A DNA stretch of 64,000 nt, taken from Eubacteriaceae bacterium (GTDB taxonomy: Bacteria; Bacillota; Clostridia; Eubacteriales; Eubacteriaceae). Below are positions 47,665 to 55,854 of this stretch, piece after piece (within the stretch, counting starts at the first letter, position 1; the number at the start of each line of letters is the position of its first letter). The stretch is from positions 1 to 64,000 of the forward strand of contig JAFRBB010000069.1 of NCBI GenBank assembly GCA_017405085.1, in the 5' to 3' direction. The notes under the pieces are model-generated. The model saw only the letters and a list, made by a program, of their open reading frames with translations, searched no databases and had not been told where the DNA came from. A program made the position numbers and the translations under genes.

Positions 47665-48602
47665 TACGCCCCCAATCTCACACGCGGATCAAAGAAATTA
47701 TAGGAAGTGTCAACAATGAGATTGATGACCATATAGATAAGCGCAATCCAAAGCACATATCCCTGAATCAGCGGATAATCATATGAGGTGATTGCTTGAA
47801 CCGCCAAATTACCGAGTCCGGGATAAGAGAAAAGCACTTCGACAACGGCAGTCCCGCCCAAAAGCGAACCCAGCGACAAGCCGAGCAATGTGATGAGCGG
47901 AAGCGCGGCATTGGGAAAAACATGCTTCCATAAGATTGCTTTTTCGGATAATCCTCTGGCTCTCGCGCCGACCACATAATCCTGATGGAGTTCTTCAAGC
48001 ACCGCCGTTCGAACCTGACGCGCGTATTTGGCTGACATCGGAAATGCCAAAGTGAGCGCCGGCATAATCATACTGGTCAGTCCGGTATCCGGCGACGTGA
48101 CAGGCAGCAAATGAAGTTGAAGGGCAAGCACTAGCATCAAGATCATCCCAAACCAAAAGTTCGGAATGGAGACGCCCAGGAATGTCCAACCCCGCACCAG
48201 ATAATCAGGCCATTGGTTTTGCTTCACCGCGGAGACCATGCCGAAAGGCACAGCGATGATGATCATCAAAATCAATGAAAAGAACGCAAGTTTTAAGGTC
48301 GGCCACAGCCTTTGAAGCAAAACGGAAACAACGGGCTTATGCATGGAAAAGGAATTTCCGAAATCTCCGCGCAGGCAGTTTCCGAGCCATGTGCCGTATT
48401 GAACGATAAACGGCTTGTTGAGGCCCATTTCTTCACGCACTTCTTCAACTTCCGAGGCTGTCGGCGAAATTCCCTGAGACGTAAAACTTGCCAAAGCAGG
48501 ATCGCCCGGTGCCAAATAAGTCAGAGAAAAAGTCAGAAAACTGACACCCAAGAGCACAACAAGTATTTCAAGCACCCGTTTGACGACTGTTTTTACCTTC
48601 AA
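47664..48602 (-). CDS. Family-5 ABC importer permease (OppB/NikB type)
   Basis: 312 residues, about six membrane segments. FLTFSLTYLAPGDPA near the start and the EAA loop ARGLSEKAILWKHVFPNA are diagnostic, with SLGSLLGGTAVVEVLFSYPGLG after. A GGAGGAGGTTATTTG box precedes it. Confidence 0.93.
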   Translation of the reverse strand: MKVKTVVKRVLEILVVLLGVSFLTFSLTYLAPGDPALASFTSQGISPTASEVEEVREEMGLNKPFIVQYGTWLGNCLRGDFGNSFSMHKPVVSVLLQRLWPTLKLAFFSLILMIIIAVPFGMVSAVKQNQWPDYLVRGWTFLGVSIPNFWFGMILMLVLALQLHLLPVTSPDTGLTSMIMPALTLAFPMSAKYARQVRTAVLEELHQDYVVGARARGLSEKAILWKHVFPNAALPLITLLGLSLGSLLGGTAVVEVLFSYPGLGNLAVQAITSYDYPLIQGYVLWIALIYMVINLIVDTSYNFFDPRVRLGA

Positions 48603-48692
48603 ATAACCTCCTCCTTTTTTATATTATTTTTGAACGGCTCCGAAACCCCCACCTTCGGACGCCGACTCAAACGCAAAATTGGGTTTGATGCT

Positions 48693-49652
48693 TCATCGGT
48701 CTATGACACCGATGCAAGCCATCACATCATCTTCTAAGATATTGAGACTTTTGGTTTGATAGAGAATAACGCCGTCCGTTTCGGCTCGGCAGGTGTAAAT
48801 AACCTCACCGAAATAATTGTGAATTTCTCCGATCAAACTGCCTTTCGTCACATAAGTCCCTTTGTTCCAACGCGGATACCAAAGACCTCTTTGCGGCGAC
48901 ATTTGATAGATGCAGTCGGACAAAACAATGCCGTCCGTCGATGCCGCGTGTTTGCGATGCCTAAGCATACCGAGCCCGACCATGATGTTATATACATCGT
49001 TTTTCATCATGGTGGAATCCTCGGTATTGCGCTGGGACAAATTACCCCGCTCTATGAGAATCCCCGGTATACCTTCGGTGCCTGCCTGGTTATACAAGCC
49101 GTGAGTATACTCGTTTGAAACCACGATATAAGGTACATTGACGTCCTTTGCCATATCCAGGGATTTTTCCATGACTTCGGGCGCCGCGTTGCCTTGACAA
49201 TAGACATATGGCGTCAATTCCTCAAAATTATCGCCGCTGTGCATATCGATGCAATAATCGATCAGTGGGAAAACGTCATGCACAAACCAATGGGCATAAA
49301 TTTCGCTGATGCTACCTTCGGGATCACCCGGAAAGACACGGTTGAAATTTTTACCGTCTTCGTATGTGTAACTCATGGTGCGGTGCTCAAAGCCGCTTCG
49401 ATTGACCATCGGAAATATCAAAACCGTTCCGTTAATATGATCGGGATCAAATTCCCGGGCAAGCTCAACCGCACTTTGAATACCGATAAATTCCTGATTA
49501 TGAACACCGGCCGTGAGCATCAAAACCGGTCCTTCTGCAGAACCATTAACGACGACATAAGGAATTTCATAGGGATAATTGTCAATCGTCACGATGTTTT
49601 TAAATTTTTCGCCCGGTTGGATGTGGTGGCCGTCAAAATGAAAAGTTGTCAT
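48693..49652 (-). CDS. Aspartoacylase / succinylglutamate desuccinylase-family zinc hydrolase
   Basis: 319 residues, AstE/AspA (M14-like) family. Zinc ligands H51 and E54 in GVHNQE and H138 in DMHSGDN; the catalytic Glu is likely in PGILIERGN. These enzymes cleave an N-acyl group from amino acids or open amide-linked conjugates. First gene after the cobalamin riboswitch (AGGAGATTATTT box) and 90 bases before the ABC importer genes, so it may process the imported compound. No signal peptide, hence cytoplasmic. The substrate is unknown. Confidence 0.88.
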   Translation of the reverse strand: MTTFHFDGHHIQPGEKFKNIVTIDNYPYEIPYVVVNGSAEGPVLMLTAGVHNQEFIGIQSAVELAREFDPDHINGTVLIFPMVNRSGFEHRTMSYTYEDGKNFNRVFPGDPEGSISEIYAHWFVHDVFPLIDYCIDMHSGDNFEELTPYVYCQGNAAPEVMEKSLDMAKDVNVPYIVVSNEYTHGLYNQAGTEGIPGILIERGNLSQRNTEDSTMMKNDVYNIMVGLGMLRHRKHAASTDGIVLSDCIYQMSPQRGLWYPRWNKGTYVTKGSLIGEIHNYFGEVIYTCRAETDGVILYQTKSLNILEDDVMACIGVIDR

Positions 49653-49704
49653 AAATAATCTCCTGTGGATATTAAAAAATAGTCATGCTGTTATTTCTAA
49701 CTAA

Positions 49705-49735
49705 CAAAAAAATGTCCAAACTGATTTCGGACATT
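49705..49735 (-). terminator. Riboswitch-controlled terminator
   Basis: AATGTCCGAAA with TTTGGACATT pairs on the minus strand and is followed by TTTTTTG. It lies between the cobalamin aptamer and the first gene. Confidence 0.85.
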
Positions 49736-49787
49736 AAATGATATAACTAATCGATTCATTTTGCCTATCAGCCGTAGGAATGAAACT

Positions 49788-49938
49788 GTAAAAGCAGGTC
49801 TCCTGACTCATAAAGTATCGCGTTTTTGGCCTTCCCAAGTTTTACTCAGTGGCATCGTCAAAAACACACTTTAATTACAGTGACGGGATCGTACCGGATT
49901 CGCACCGATTTCCCTTTTAATCTTTATAGAACTTTTAC
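49788..49938 (-). ncRNA. Cobalamin riboswitch
   Basis: The minus strand has the B12 box GAGTCAGGAGACCTGC, the core segments GGGAAATCGGTGCGAATCC and GATCCCGTCACTGTAA, and a P1 stem GTAAAAG/CTTTTAC closing the aptamer at 49932-49938 with 49788-49794. High adenosyl- or other cobalamin should favour the terminator downstream and shut off the hydrolase-importer operon. Confidence 0.95.
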
Positions 49939-50078
49939 TCAATATTTAATTTTCCTTAAGTTTCTCATATGTAACAAATCATGTAAAGGGTGATTTATTG
50001 TACATAACTTAAAATATTTATGTGAATCAAGATATAGTTGTACTTATAGCGGTGATTTTTTATCTTAAAAATATAATT
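49939..50078 (-). promoter_or_regulatory. Upstream region of the cobalamin riboswitch
   Basis: AT-rich. A possible promoter on the minus strand is TTCACA, 18 bases, TACAAT, near 50025-49996. Nothing else is seen. Confidence 0.4.
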
Positions 50079-50819
50079 TTAAACTACAGGAAACTTTTTT
50101 GACAAAAGACGCAATATTCCCGTCAACACCAAACTATAAAACGGAATTAAGAAAATATTTGTAATAATACGCGCCGGCAATAAAACAGACGCCGCCTGTC
50201 CATATACAACCGTTAAAAACCATGTGTTTAAAATAATGCTGCAAAGAATTTGCGTAACCGTCACTGTAAAGAGCACCAGGTAGCCCGATGAATCATCTGT
50301 TTTTGAAAATTTTTGGTAAAAAAACGGAAAAGCCGCAAAACCCAAAAGCAAAACGATCATCAAAACCATAAAAAATGTCGACACCGGCTTGCCATCATAG
50401 GTGACGCCGGTTTCGCTCACGCCAAAAACACCGCTCGCAACCATCACAAGGGCAAACAACGCGGCAATGATTAAATTAAACCATTTAAAAGAGATTTTGA
50501 TTTTATCTTTATACATAAAGATGAGCCCGGGCAAAAGCCCCGATAAAGCGGAAGCGACGGTAAATCCCGGAAAATAAGGACCAGAAGGCTTGATGAGAAA
50601 ACAAAGAATATCCGACAGGGCACCGACGGCGAGTCCGAAAAAAGGACCGGCTATGATGCCCGAAAGATAAATGGGCAGTGCCGTTAAATTAACTCTGAGG
50701 GTGGGCAAACCGCCAATGGGAATGTAAACTTCAAATACGATTTTCAACACGATGCTTAAAGCAAGCAGCAAACCGCAAATGACCATTTTTCTTGTGCGTG
50801 TTTTAGCATTACTTTTCAA
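50079..50819 (-). CDS. folT: Folate ECF transporter S component (FolT type)
   Basis: 246 residues from a TTG at 50819, eight bases after AAAGGAGA; the ATGs further up lie before the box and are poor starts. Six membrane segments, with GGLPTLRVNLTALPIYLSGI and GALSDILCFLI, the ECF S-component pattern. It binds folate and works with a shared EcfA/A'/T module encoded elsewhere. The THF riboswitch directly upstream supports folate as the ligand. Confidence 0.88.
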   Translation of the reverse strand: MKSNAKTRTRKMVICGLLLALSIVLKIVFEVYIPIGGLPTLRVNLTALPIYLSGIIAGPFFGLAVGALSDILCFLIKPSGPYFPGFTVASALSGLLPGLIFMYKDKIKISFKWFNLIIAALFALVMVASGVFGVSETGVTYDGKPVSTFFMVLMIVLLLGFAAFPFFYQKFSKTDDSSGYLVLFTVTVTQILCSIILNTWFLTVVYGQAASVLLPARIITNIFLIPFYSLVLTGILRLLSKKFPVV

Positions 50820-50890
50820 TTTGATCTCTCCTTTCATCATGGCGAAACAGTAATGCTCCCGCGTGATGCAAAAGACTCAAAATGAAAAGC

Positions 50891-50984
50891 GAATAGCGGA
50901 AGCGGTAAGACACCGCGCAAAAGCTTCGTCCGAAGGCAACTTCCCATCCTTCGACACTTGACGCGTCTTACCTACTCTATATTT
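50891..50984 (-). ncRNA. Tetrahydrofolate riboswitch
   Basis: The minus strand reads ATAGAGTAGGTAAGAC ... GCGTCAAGTGTCG ... GGATGGGAAGTTG ... GGACGAAGC ... GCGCGGTG ... GTCTTACCGCTTCCGCTAT. GGTAAGAC pairs with GTCTTACC and ATAG with CTAT. This is the THF-I pattern found upstream of folT genes in Firmicutes. No terminator is obvious before the gene, so control may be at translation. Confidence 0.88.
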
Positions 50985-51066
50985 TTAACGGCTTTTATTA
51001 TAGCATGGAACCACCCGCGCTTCAAGCGTACACGGTCAAAATTCAAAATCCGTTCATCAAAACAAA

Positions 51067-51097
51067 AAAACAGACCTCGATTCGGAGATCTGTTTTT
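51067..51097 (-). terminator. Terminator after tRNA-Thr
   Basis: ACAGATCTC and GAGGTCTGT pair on the minus strand with one mismatch, then TTTTTTT. Confidence 0.85.
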
Positions 51098-51104
51098 GCC
51101 TCAC

Positions 51105-51180
51105 TGGAGCTGAGAGCCGGATTCGAACCGGCGACCTATTGATTACGAATCAATTGCGCTACCAACTGTGCCATCCCAGC
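51105..51180 (-). tRNA. tRNA-Thr (anticodon CGT)
   Basis: 76 bases with encoded CCA. Acceptor GCTGGGA/TCTCAGC, D arm with AGTTGGTAG, anticodon stem ATTGA/TCAAT with loop TTCGTAA, T arm GCCGG-TTCGAAT-CCGGC. Anticodon CGT reads ACG, threonine. Confidence 0.96.
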
Positions 51181-51200
51181 ATTTCTCAAGTTGCCTAATG

Positions 51201-51229
51201 ATTATACCGAAAGTTTAAAAGAATTGCAA
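51201..51229 (-). promoter_or_regulatory. Promoter of tRNA-Thr
   Basis: TTGCAA and TATAAT, 17 bases apart, on the minus strand, 20 bases before the tRNA. Confidence 0.78.
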
Positions 51230-51397
51230 GGAACTTTTGTCATAATTTTTCTGTGAAAATAAATATTATCTTTAAAAACGCTTTTTCGTAATGACAGTCT
51301 CTAGATACCCCTCCATATTTTGCATTCACAGCAATTGATTCTCCATAATTTGGATTAAGATGAAAAATAAAAGGAAAAATTCAATTAACATGGTATA

Positions 51398-51689
51398 ATA
51401 CTTATCACAACTGCAGCGTCACGCCATTGTGGCAAGACAAAACCAAAGTCGAAATCACGTGACTATCTTGCAAAGTTTGTCCAAAAAAACCGTTTTTTGC
51501 GAACAAAGGGTTGTCTCCCTAACAAAAGTTTTTTTACTTTAGTGTTATCGTAAATCGTCAAGTCGAAGGGCGAAGTTCGAGAAGGTAAATTTCACTAAAA
51601 CCGAAAGACACTCGGAAGGCGCGCCTTGATCAAAGACCTGCCCGAATCGTTAAAAACAAACCTTTTAAAAAATATCGAAAGGATGAGCC
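51398..51689 (+). ncRNA. Long structured leader before the CYTH gene (unidentified)
   Basis: An extended -10 (TGGTATAAT, ending 51399) starts a leader of about 290 bases with no open frame. Pairings seen: GTCACG (51418-51423) with CGTGAC (51458-51463), GCAAGA (51432-51437) with TCTTGC (51466-51471), which cross as a pseudoknot; AGGG/CCCT near 51507-51520; and TTTAGTG (51538-51544) with CACTAAA (51593-51599), enclosing TCGAA/TTCGA. It does not match any riboswitch class I know by eye, including the ppGpp-binding ykkC type. Confidence 0.45.
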
Positions 51690-52196
51690 ATGGAAATCGA
51701 ACGCAAATGGATGGTCGCCGGATGGCCAGACCTTCCCCTATTATTTACGCATTTTATGCGCCAAGGATATATCTCCGTCCGTCCGACGGTTCGCATTCGT
51801 GAGGAAGCCCTTGAAAACGGCGAAACCGCTTATATTCTCTGTTTTAAATCTCAAGGTAAGCTTTCCAGAAAGGAAATTGAACTTCCCCTAGACAAGCAAA
51901 CTTTTGACGAATTGGAAGACTTGATCGGTCTGCCGATGATCAAAAAAACCCGCAGGACTTACGCCCTGCCCTCGGGCTTGAAACTGGAAGTCAATGACGT
52001 GGACGTGGGAATGGATTGTGGATTTATGTACGCGGAAATCGAATTTGACACCGTGGAGGCCGCCAAATCCTTTGACCCCGCTTCCGTCGGCCTCGATCAA
52101 TATCTAACCGACGACGTCACCATGGAGGACGGCGGGAGCATGGGCGCCTATTGGGAAAAAACACGATTGAATAAATCATACAAGGAGAAGATATGA
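51690..52196 (+). CDS. CYTH-domain protein (triphosphate tunnel enzyme)
   Basis: 168 residues. The signature MEIERKW gives the ExExK motif of CYTH phosphatases, and alternating basic/acidic strands (SVRPTVRIREE, KLSRKEIELPL, YAEIEFDT) line the tunnel. Family members hydrolyse inorganic triphosphate or act as thiamine triphosphatase or adenylate cyclase. It overlaps the alarmone synthetase gene by four bases (ATGA), so a role in (p)ppGpp or polyphosphate turnover is possible but not shown. Confidence 0.9.
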   Translation: MEIERKWMVAGWPDLPLLFTHFMRQGYISVRPTVRIREEALENGETAYILCFKSQGKLSRKEIELPLDKQTFDELEDLIGLPMIKKTRRTYALPSGLKLEVNDVDVGMDCGFMYAEIEFDTVEAAKSFDPASVGLDQYLTDDVTMEDGGSMGAYWEKTRLNKSYKEKI

Positions 52197-52819
52197 CAAC
52201 AGAAAGTATATACGGTCATTGTAAAGAAACTCTCTCGTTGGTTGAGAACATTATGTTGGATCGTCTGACGCGATTAAATAAAGAAACAAAGGCAAAAACC
52301 GGTGAAGGTATTTATGAGCACCTCAATTCCCGCGTTAAAACCGAAGAGAGCATGCGGGAAAAATGCGCAAGAAAAGGCCTTCCGGAAACACCGGAATCCG
52401 CGCTGACCAAAATCCACGACGCCGTCGGATTTCGTGTCATTACCACATTTATCGACGACATTTATACCAATGTCGACTATCTCAAAAGCTTTGATGATAT
52501 TACGGTCATCGAAGAAAAAGATTATATTCGCCATGCCAAGCCCAACGGTTATCGAAGCTATCATATGATTTTGGCACTAACCCTTCCCTATGAAGATATT
52601 CTGGGAAACAATCCAGGCACATTTTACGTTGAAATTCAACTACGCACCATCGCGATGGATACCTGGGCCAGCCTCGAGCACCAAATGAAATACAAACACG
52701 ACATCGGAAGCGCCAATCAAAAACTGATTACGGTAGAACTCAAACGTTGCGCCGACGAACTCGCGTCCTGCGATGTATCCATGCAAACCATCAGAGATCT
52801 AATTCGTGACAGTCGATAA
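52193..52819 (+). CDS. Small alarmone synthetase / GTP pyrophosphokinase
   Basis: 208 residues, RelA/SpoT synthetase domain alone, like YjbM/YwaC. RVKTEESMREK is the ATP-binding motif, DAVGFRVI the start of the core, KPNGYRSYHMIL the GTP-binding motif, and VEIQLRTIAMDTWASLEHQMKYK the C-terminal signature. No HD hydrolase, TGS or ACT domain. Makes (p)ppGpp under stresses other than those sensed by the ribosome. Lies between a CYTH gene and a two-component system on the same strand. Confidence 0.93.
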   Translation: MTTESIYGHCKETLSLVENIMLDRLTRLNKETKAKTGEGIYEHLNSRVKTEESMREKCARKGLPETPESALTKIHDAVGFRVITTFIDDIYTNVDYLKSFDDITVIEEKDYIRHAKPNGYRSYHMILALTLPYEDILGNNPGTFYVEIQLRTIAMDTWASLEHQMKYKHDIGSANQKLITVELKRCADELASCDVSMQTIRDLIRDSR

Positions 52820-52849
52820 AATCGACAACCAAAAGAAAAACCTTCACAA

Positions 52850-52871
52850 ACTGTTGTTTATAAACAACAGT
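52850..52871. promoter_or_regulatory. Perfect 22-base palindrome
   Basis: ACTGTTGTTTA followed at once by its exact reverse complement. It lies 30 bases past the alarmone synthetase stop and 50 bases before the response regulator. No T run follows, so it is not a terminator; it may be an operator or an mRNA hairpin. Confidence 0.55.
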
Positions 52872-52921
52872 CAAAATGATCATGACACCAACCATAGAAA
52901 TTTTAGAAACGAGGTCAAACC

Positions 52922-53599
52922 ATGGCAAAAATATTACTGGCGGAAGATGAAAAGGAATTGCAAAAGGCCGAGGTCACGGTCCTTCAAATGTCCGGATATG
53001 AAGTTGACGCCGTCGATAATGGTATGCAGGCTGTCGAAGCCGCCAAAACCAACATTTATGACTGTATGGTCATCGATATTATGATGCCCGTCATGGACGG
53101 AATTGAAGCACTCAAGGCCATTCGGGCATCCGGCAATGTAACCCCGGTGATTTTACTCACCGCCAAAGCCGAAATCGACGACCGCATCACGGGGCTGGAT
53201 GCCGGAGCTGACGATTATCTGACCAAGCCTTTCGCCATGAAAGAACTCCTTGCGCGCATTCGTTCCATGACCAGAAGGCAGGAAGCCTACACTCCCACCA
53301 AACTAAGCATCGGCAACGTCACATTAAACACCGAACAACAAGAGCTATCGGTTGAAAACGCCATACGCCTAGCCAACAAAGAAAGCAAATTGATGGAATT
53401 TTTAATGCTTAACGCCGAAAAAGACGTCTCGACCATGGAAATTCTCAATCATGTTTGGCACGGTGATCCCGAAGCCGATATGGATATCGTTTGGATTTAT
53501 ATTTCTTATCTGCGAAAAAAACTTGAATCTATCGATGCCAACATTTTCATTGACGGTGAACGTGATCAAAGCTTCATCCTGACATCACACGAGGTTTAA
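52922..53599 (+). CDS. OmpR-family response regulator
   Basis: 225 residues. Receiver domain with D52 in VIDIMMP as phosphorylation site, T in LLTAK, and K in LTKPF; C-terminal winged helix ends with the VWIYISYLRKKL reader helix. The output part has an unusual DNA-binding spacing (NKESKLMEFLMLNAEKDVS) but is of the normal type. Partner of the histidine kinase downstream. Confidence 0.94.
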   Translation: MAKILLAEDEKELQKAEVTVLQMSGYEVDAVDNGMQAVEAAKTNIYDCMVIDIMMPVMDGIEALKAIRASGNVTPVILLTAKAEIDDRITGLDAGADDYLTKPFAMKELLARIRSMTRRQEAYTPTKLSIGNVTLNTEQQELSVENAIRLANKESKLMEFLMLNAEKDVSTMEILNHVWHGDPEADMDIVWIYISYLRKKLESIDANIFIDGERDQSFILTSHEV

Positions 53600-53627
53600 A
53601 CAGCACCGATTTATGTGAGGAATCAAC

Positions 53628-54878
53628 ATGTTTATAAAAAAACTCAGACGTCGATTTATTATCTTATCCACTATCTCAATCTTTGTGATTCTTGTCGTTG
53701 TGCTGGGCCTTTTAAACATCCTATCCATCCAAACGACATATTATGAAATCAATGCCATGTTGGATTATATTCTTCAATATGACGGTCAACTTCCCAAAAC
53801 ACAGATCAAGCCCAAAGATCCCGACAATATTTTTAACAGACGACCTCATTTCAATGAAGAAACAGCGTTCCAAATTCGCTATTTTACCGTCGTTGTCGAT
53901 CAGAACAACAACATCACGTCCATTGAGGATAGCAATATCGAAGCCATGACAACCGCTGAAATCAGCGCTCACATGAAAGATATTATAAGCAACAATGTAC
54001 AATCGGGAATTTTCACGGATGAGGATCAAGTCTATAACTACAAAAGTATCAAAAAAGAAGACGGCACCACATTGATTGCCACACTAGATTCCACACATTA
54101 TTGGTATTCGGCCAACCTTGTCATCAGACAATCTCTTTTACTTGGTTTGGGTTCGTTGGTTTTCTTTGTCATCGTGTTGACCTTTCTCTCCAATTTGGCC
54201 ATACGTCCCGAAATTAAAAATATGGAAAATCAAAAGCGATTTATCACCAATGCCGGTCACGAGCTCAAAACACCGCTGGCCATTATATCCGCCAACGCCG
54301 AAGTGCTTGAAATGGTCAACGGAAAAAACGAATGGACGGACAGCATTTTAAACCAGACGAAGCGACTATCTGTGCTCATTGGCAATCTAATTTCCCTAGC
54401 GAAAATGGACGAAAAGCAAGACTTGGTTTTTTCAAAAATCAATGTTTCTCCCATTGTGAGTGAAACGGTGGATGGTTTTAAACCCCTTTGTGAGACGGAC
54501 GGAAAAAGCATGACCTCCGAAATCGAAGAAGACGTCATCATCAAATCCAACGAACAAATTTTCAGAGAGCTGGTCAATATTCTCACCGACAATGCCGTGA
54601 AATATTGTGATGACGGCGGAGAGGTTCACGTTGAGTTATCCTATAGTTTGGGTCACCGCGGCGCCAAACTCATCGTTACCAACACCTACGCTGAAGGCAA
54701 AAATGTGGACACATCCAAGTTTTTCGAACGTTTCTACCGAGAAGACACCTCTCATAATAGCGAAAAAAAGGGTTACGGCATCGGTCTCTCAATGGCAGAA
54801 GAGATTGTCAAACAGCATAAAGGCCACATCAAAGCCGAATACAAAAACGGTAACATCTCCTTTATCGTTACGATTTAG
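53628..54878 (+). CDS. Sensor histidine kinase
   Basis: 416 residues. Membrane segments near 11-32 and 164-187 enclose an extracellular sensor part of about 130 residues with no recognised fold. Phospho-acceptor H211 in NAGHELKTPLA; ATPase motifs NILTDNAVKYC (N box), FFERFYRED (F box) and GYGIGLSMAEEIV (G box). Lacks a HAMP domain. Start preceded by TGAGGAATCAAC. The signal sensed is unknown. Confidence 0.93.
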   Translation: MFIKKLRRRFIILSTISIFVILVVVLGLLNILSIQTTYYEINAMLDYILQYDGQLPKTQIKPKDPDNIFNRRPHFNEETAFQIRYFTVVVDQNNNITSIEDSNIEAMTTAEISAHMKDIISNNVQSGIFTDEDQVYNYKSIKKEDGTTLIATLDSTHYWYSANLVIRQSLLLGLGSLVFFVIVLTFLSNLAIRPEIKNMENQKRFITNAGHELKTPLAIISANAEVLEMVNGKNEWTDSILNQTKRLSVLIGNLISLAKMDEKQDLVFSKINVSPIVSETVDGFKPLCETDGKSMTSEIEEDVIIKSNEQIFRELVNILTDNAVKYCDDGGEVHVELSYSLGHRGAKLIVTNTYAEGKNVDTSKFFERFYREDTSHNSEKKGYGIGLSMAEEIVKQHKGHIKAEYKNGNISFIVTI

Positions 54879-54909
54879 TATCGCAAGATTTTCCCATATT
54901 AATCAATTC

Positions 54910-55008
54910 ATAAAAAAAGAGTCTATTTAAAGCGCATTATCTTTCTCTCATCAAAGAAACATCTCCATAAGAGAGTGACTTTACAGCGCAGAAAATAGAC
55001 TCTTTTTA
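54910..55008. terminator. Long branched inverted repeat between converging genes
   Basis: AAAAGAGTCTATTT (from 54916) pairs with AAATAGACTCTTTT (to 55006); inside are GCGC/GCGC and CTCTC/GAGAG pairs. T runs on both strands make it a bidirectional terminator, but at about 95 bases it is long. Confidence 0.65.
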
Positions 55009-55017
55009 TTTATATAT

Positions 55018-55854
55018 TTATCCTGCCTTCACAAATCCTATAAAAGCGAAGATCAGAAATCCCGCGAAATCAACAGCGACAATTGTTGAACCCACCGGCG
55101 TTCCGAAAAGAATTGATGTAACCATTCCGAGGACAGCACAAATCACTGAAAACACAGCGGAACCGATGATGACACCTTGAAAGCTTTTAAATATGCGCAT
55201 AGCGGACAATGCCGGAAAAATAATTAACGCTGAAATTAAAAGCGATCCCACAAGATTCATCGCAAGAACAATAATGATTGCGATCAAAACGGCAATCATC
55301 AAATTATAAAAATCGACTTTAGTTCCGACCGCCTGAGCAAAGCTCTCATCAAAAGTCACTGCGAATATTTTATTGTACAATAAAATAAAGCACCCCATTA
55401 CGACAATCGAAAGGATTACGCACAACCATACTTTCACAGGCGTAAGCGTCAAAATCAATGTCGAACCGAAAAGCGATGAACACACGTCTCCGGATACATT
55501 GGCGGAAGTGGAAAACAAATTCATCAAAAGGTAGCCGAAGGCCAAAGCTCCAACAGAGAGCATCGCGATGGCCGCGTCTCCTTTGATTTTGGTGTTTTTT
55601 CCTGTTCGCAGAAGCAAAACGGCAGTTATTAAAGTCACCGGCAGAACAACAATCATATCGCTGACCAGATTGAACACGGCTGCCACCGCCATCGCTCCGA
55701 ACGCCACATGCGAAAGTCCATCCCCGATAAAAGAAAATCGCTTGAGAACCAAAATCACACCGAGTAATGACGAACACAACGAGATAAGCACACCCACAAT
55801 AAGTGCGAAACGGACAAAGGGCATTTCAAAATACATCATCAATTCATTAATCAT
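55018..55854 (-). CDS. znuB: Zinc/metal ABC transporter permease
   Basis: 278 residues, about eight membrane segments, ABC-3 family. Typical SLLGVILVLKRFSFIGDGLSH near the start, then ALIIFPALSAM. Moves Zn2+ (or Mn2+) across the membrane. Overlaps znuC by four bases. Zinc is preferred because a Fur/Zur-type regulator heads the locus. Confidence 0.92.
   Translation of the reverse strand: MINELMMYFEMPFVRFALIVGVLISLCSSLLGVILVLKRFSFIGDGLSHVAFGAMAVAAVFNLVSDMIVVLPVTLITAVLLLRTGKNTKIKGDAAIAMLSVGALAFGYLLMNLFSTSANVSGDVCSSLFGSTLILTLTPVKVWLCVILSIVVMGCFILLYNKIFAVTFDESFAQAVGTKVDFYNLMIAVLIAIIIVLAMNLVGSLLISALIIFPALSAMRIFKSFQGVIIGSAVFSVICAVLGMVTSILFGTPVGSTIVAVDFAGFLIFAFIGFVKAG

Noticed and set aside
51398-51689. 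ppGpp or PRPP riboswitch (ykkC class) before the alarmone synthetase
   Set aside because: The context was tempting, but I could not find the class's conserved core segments; left as an unidentified leader.
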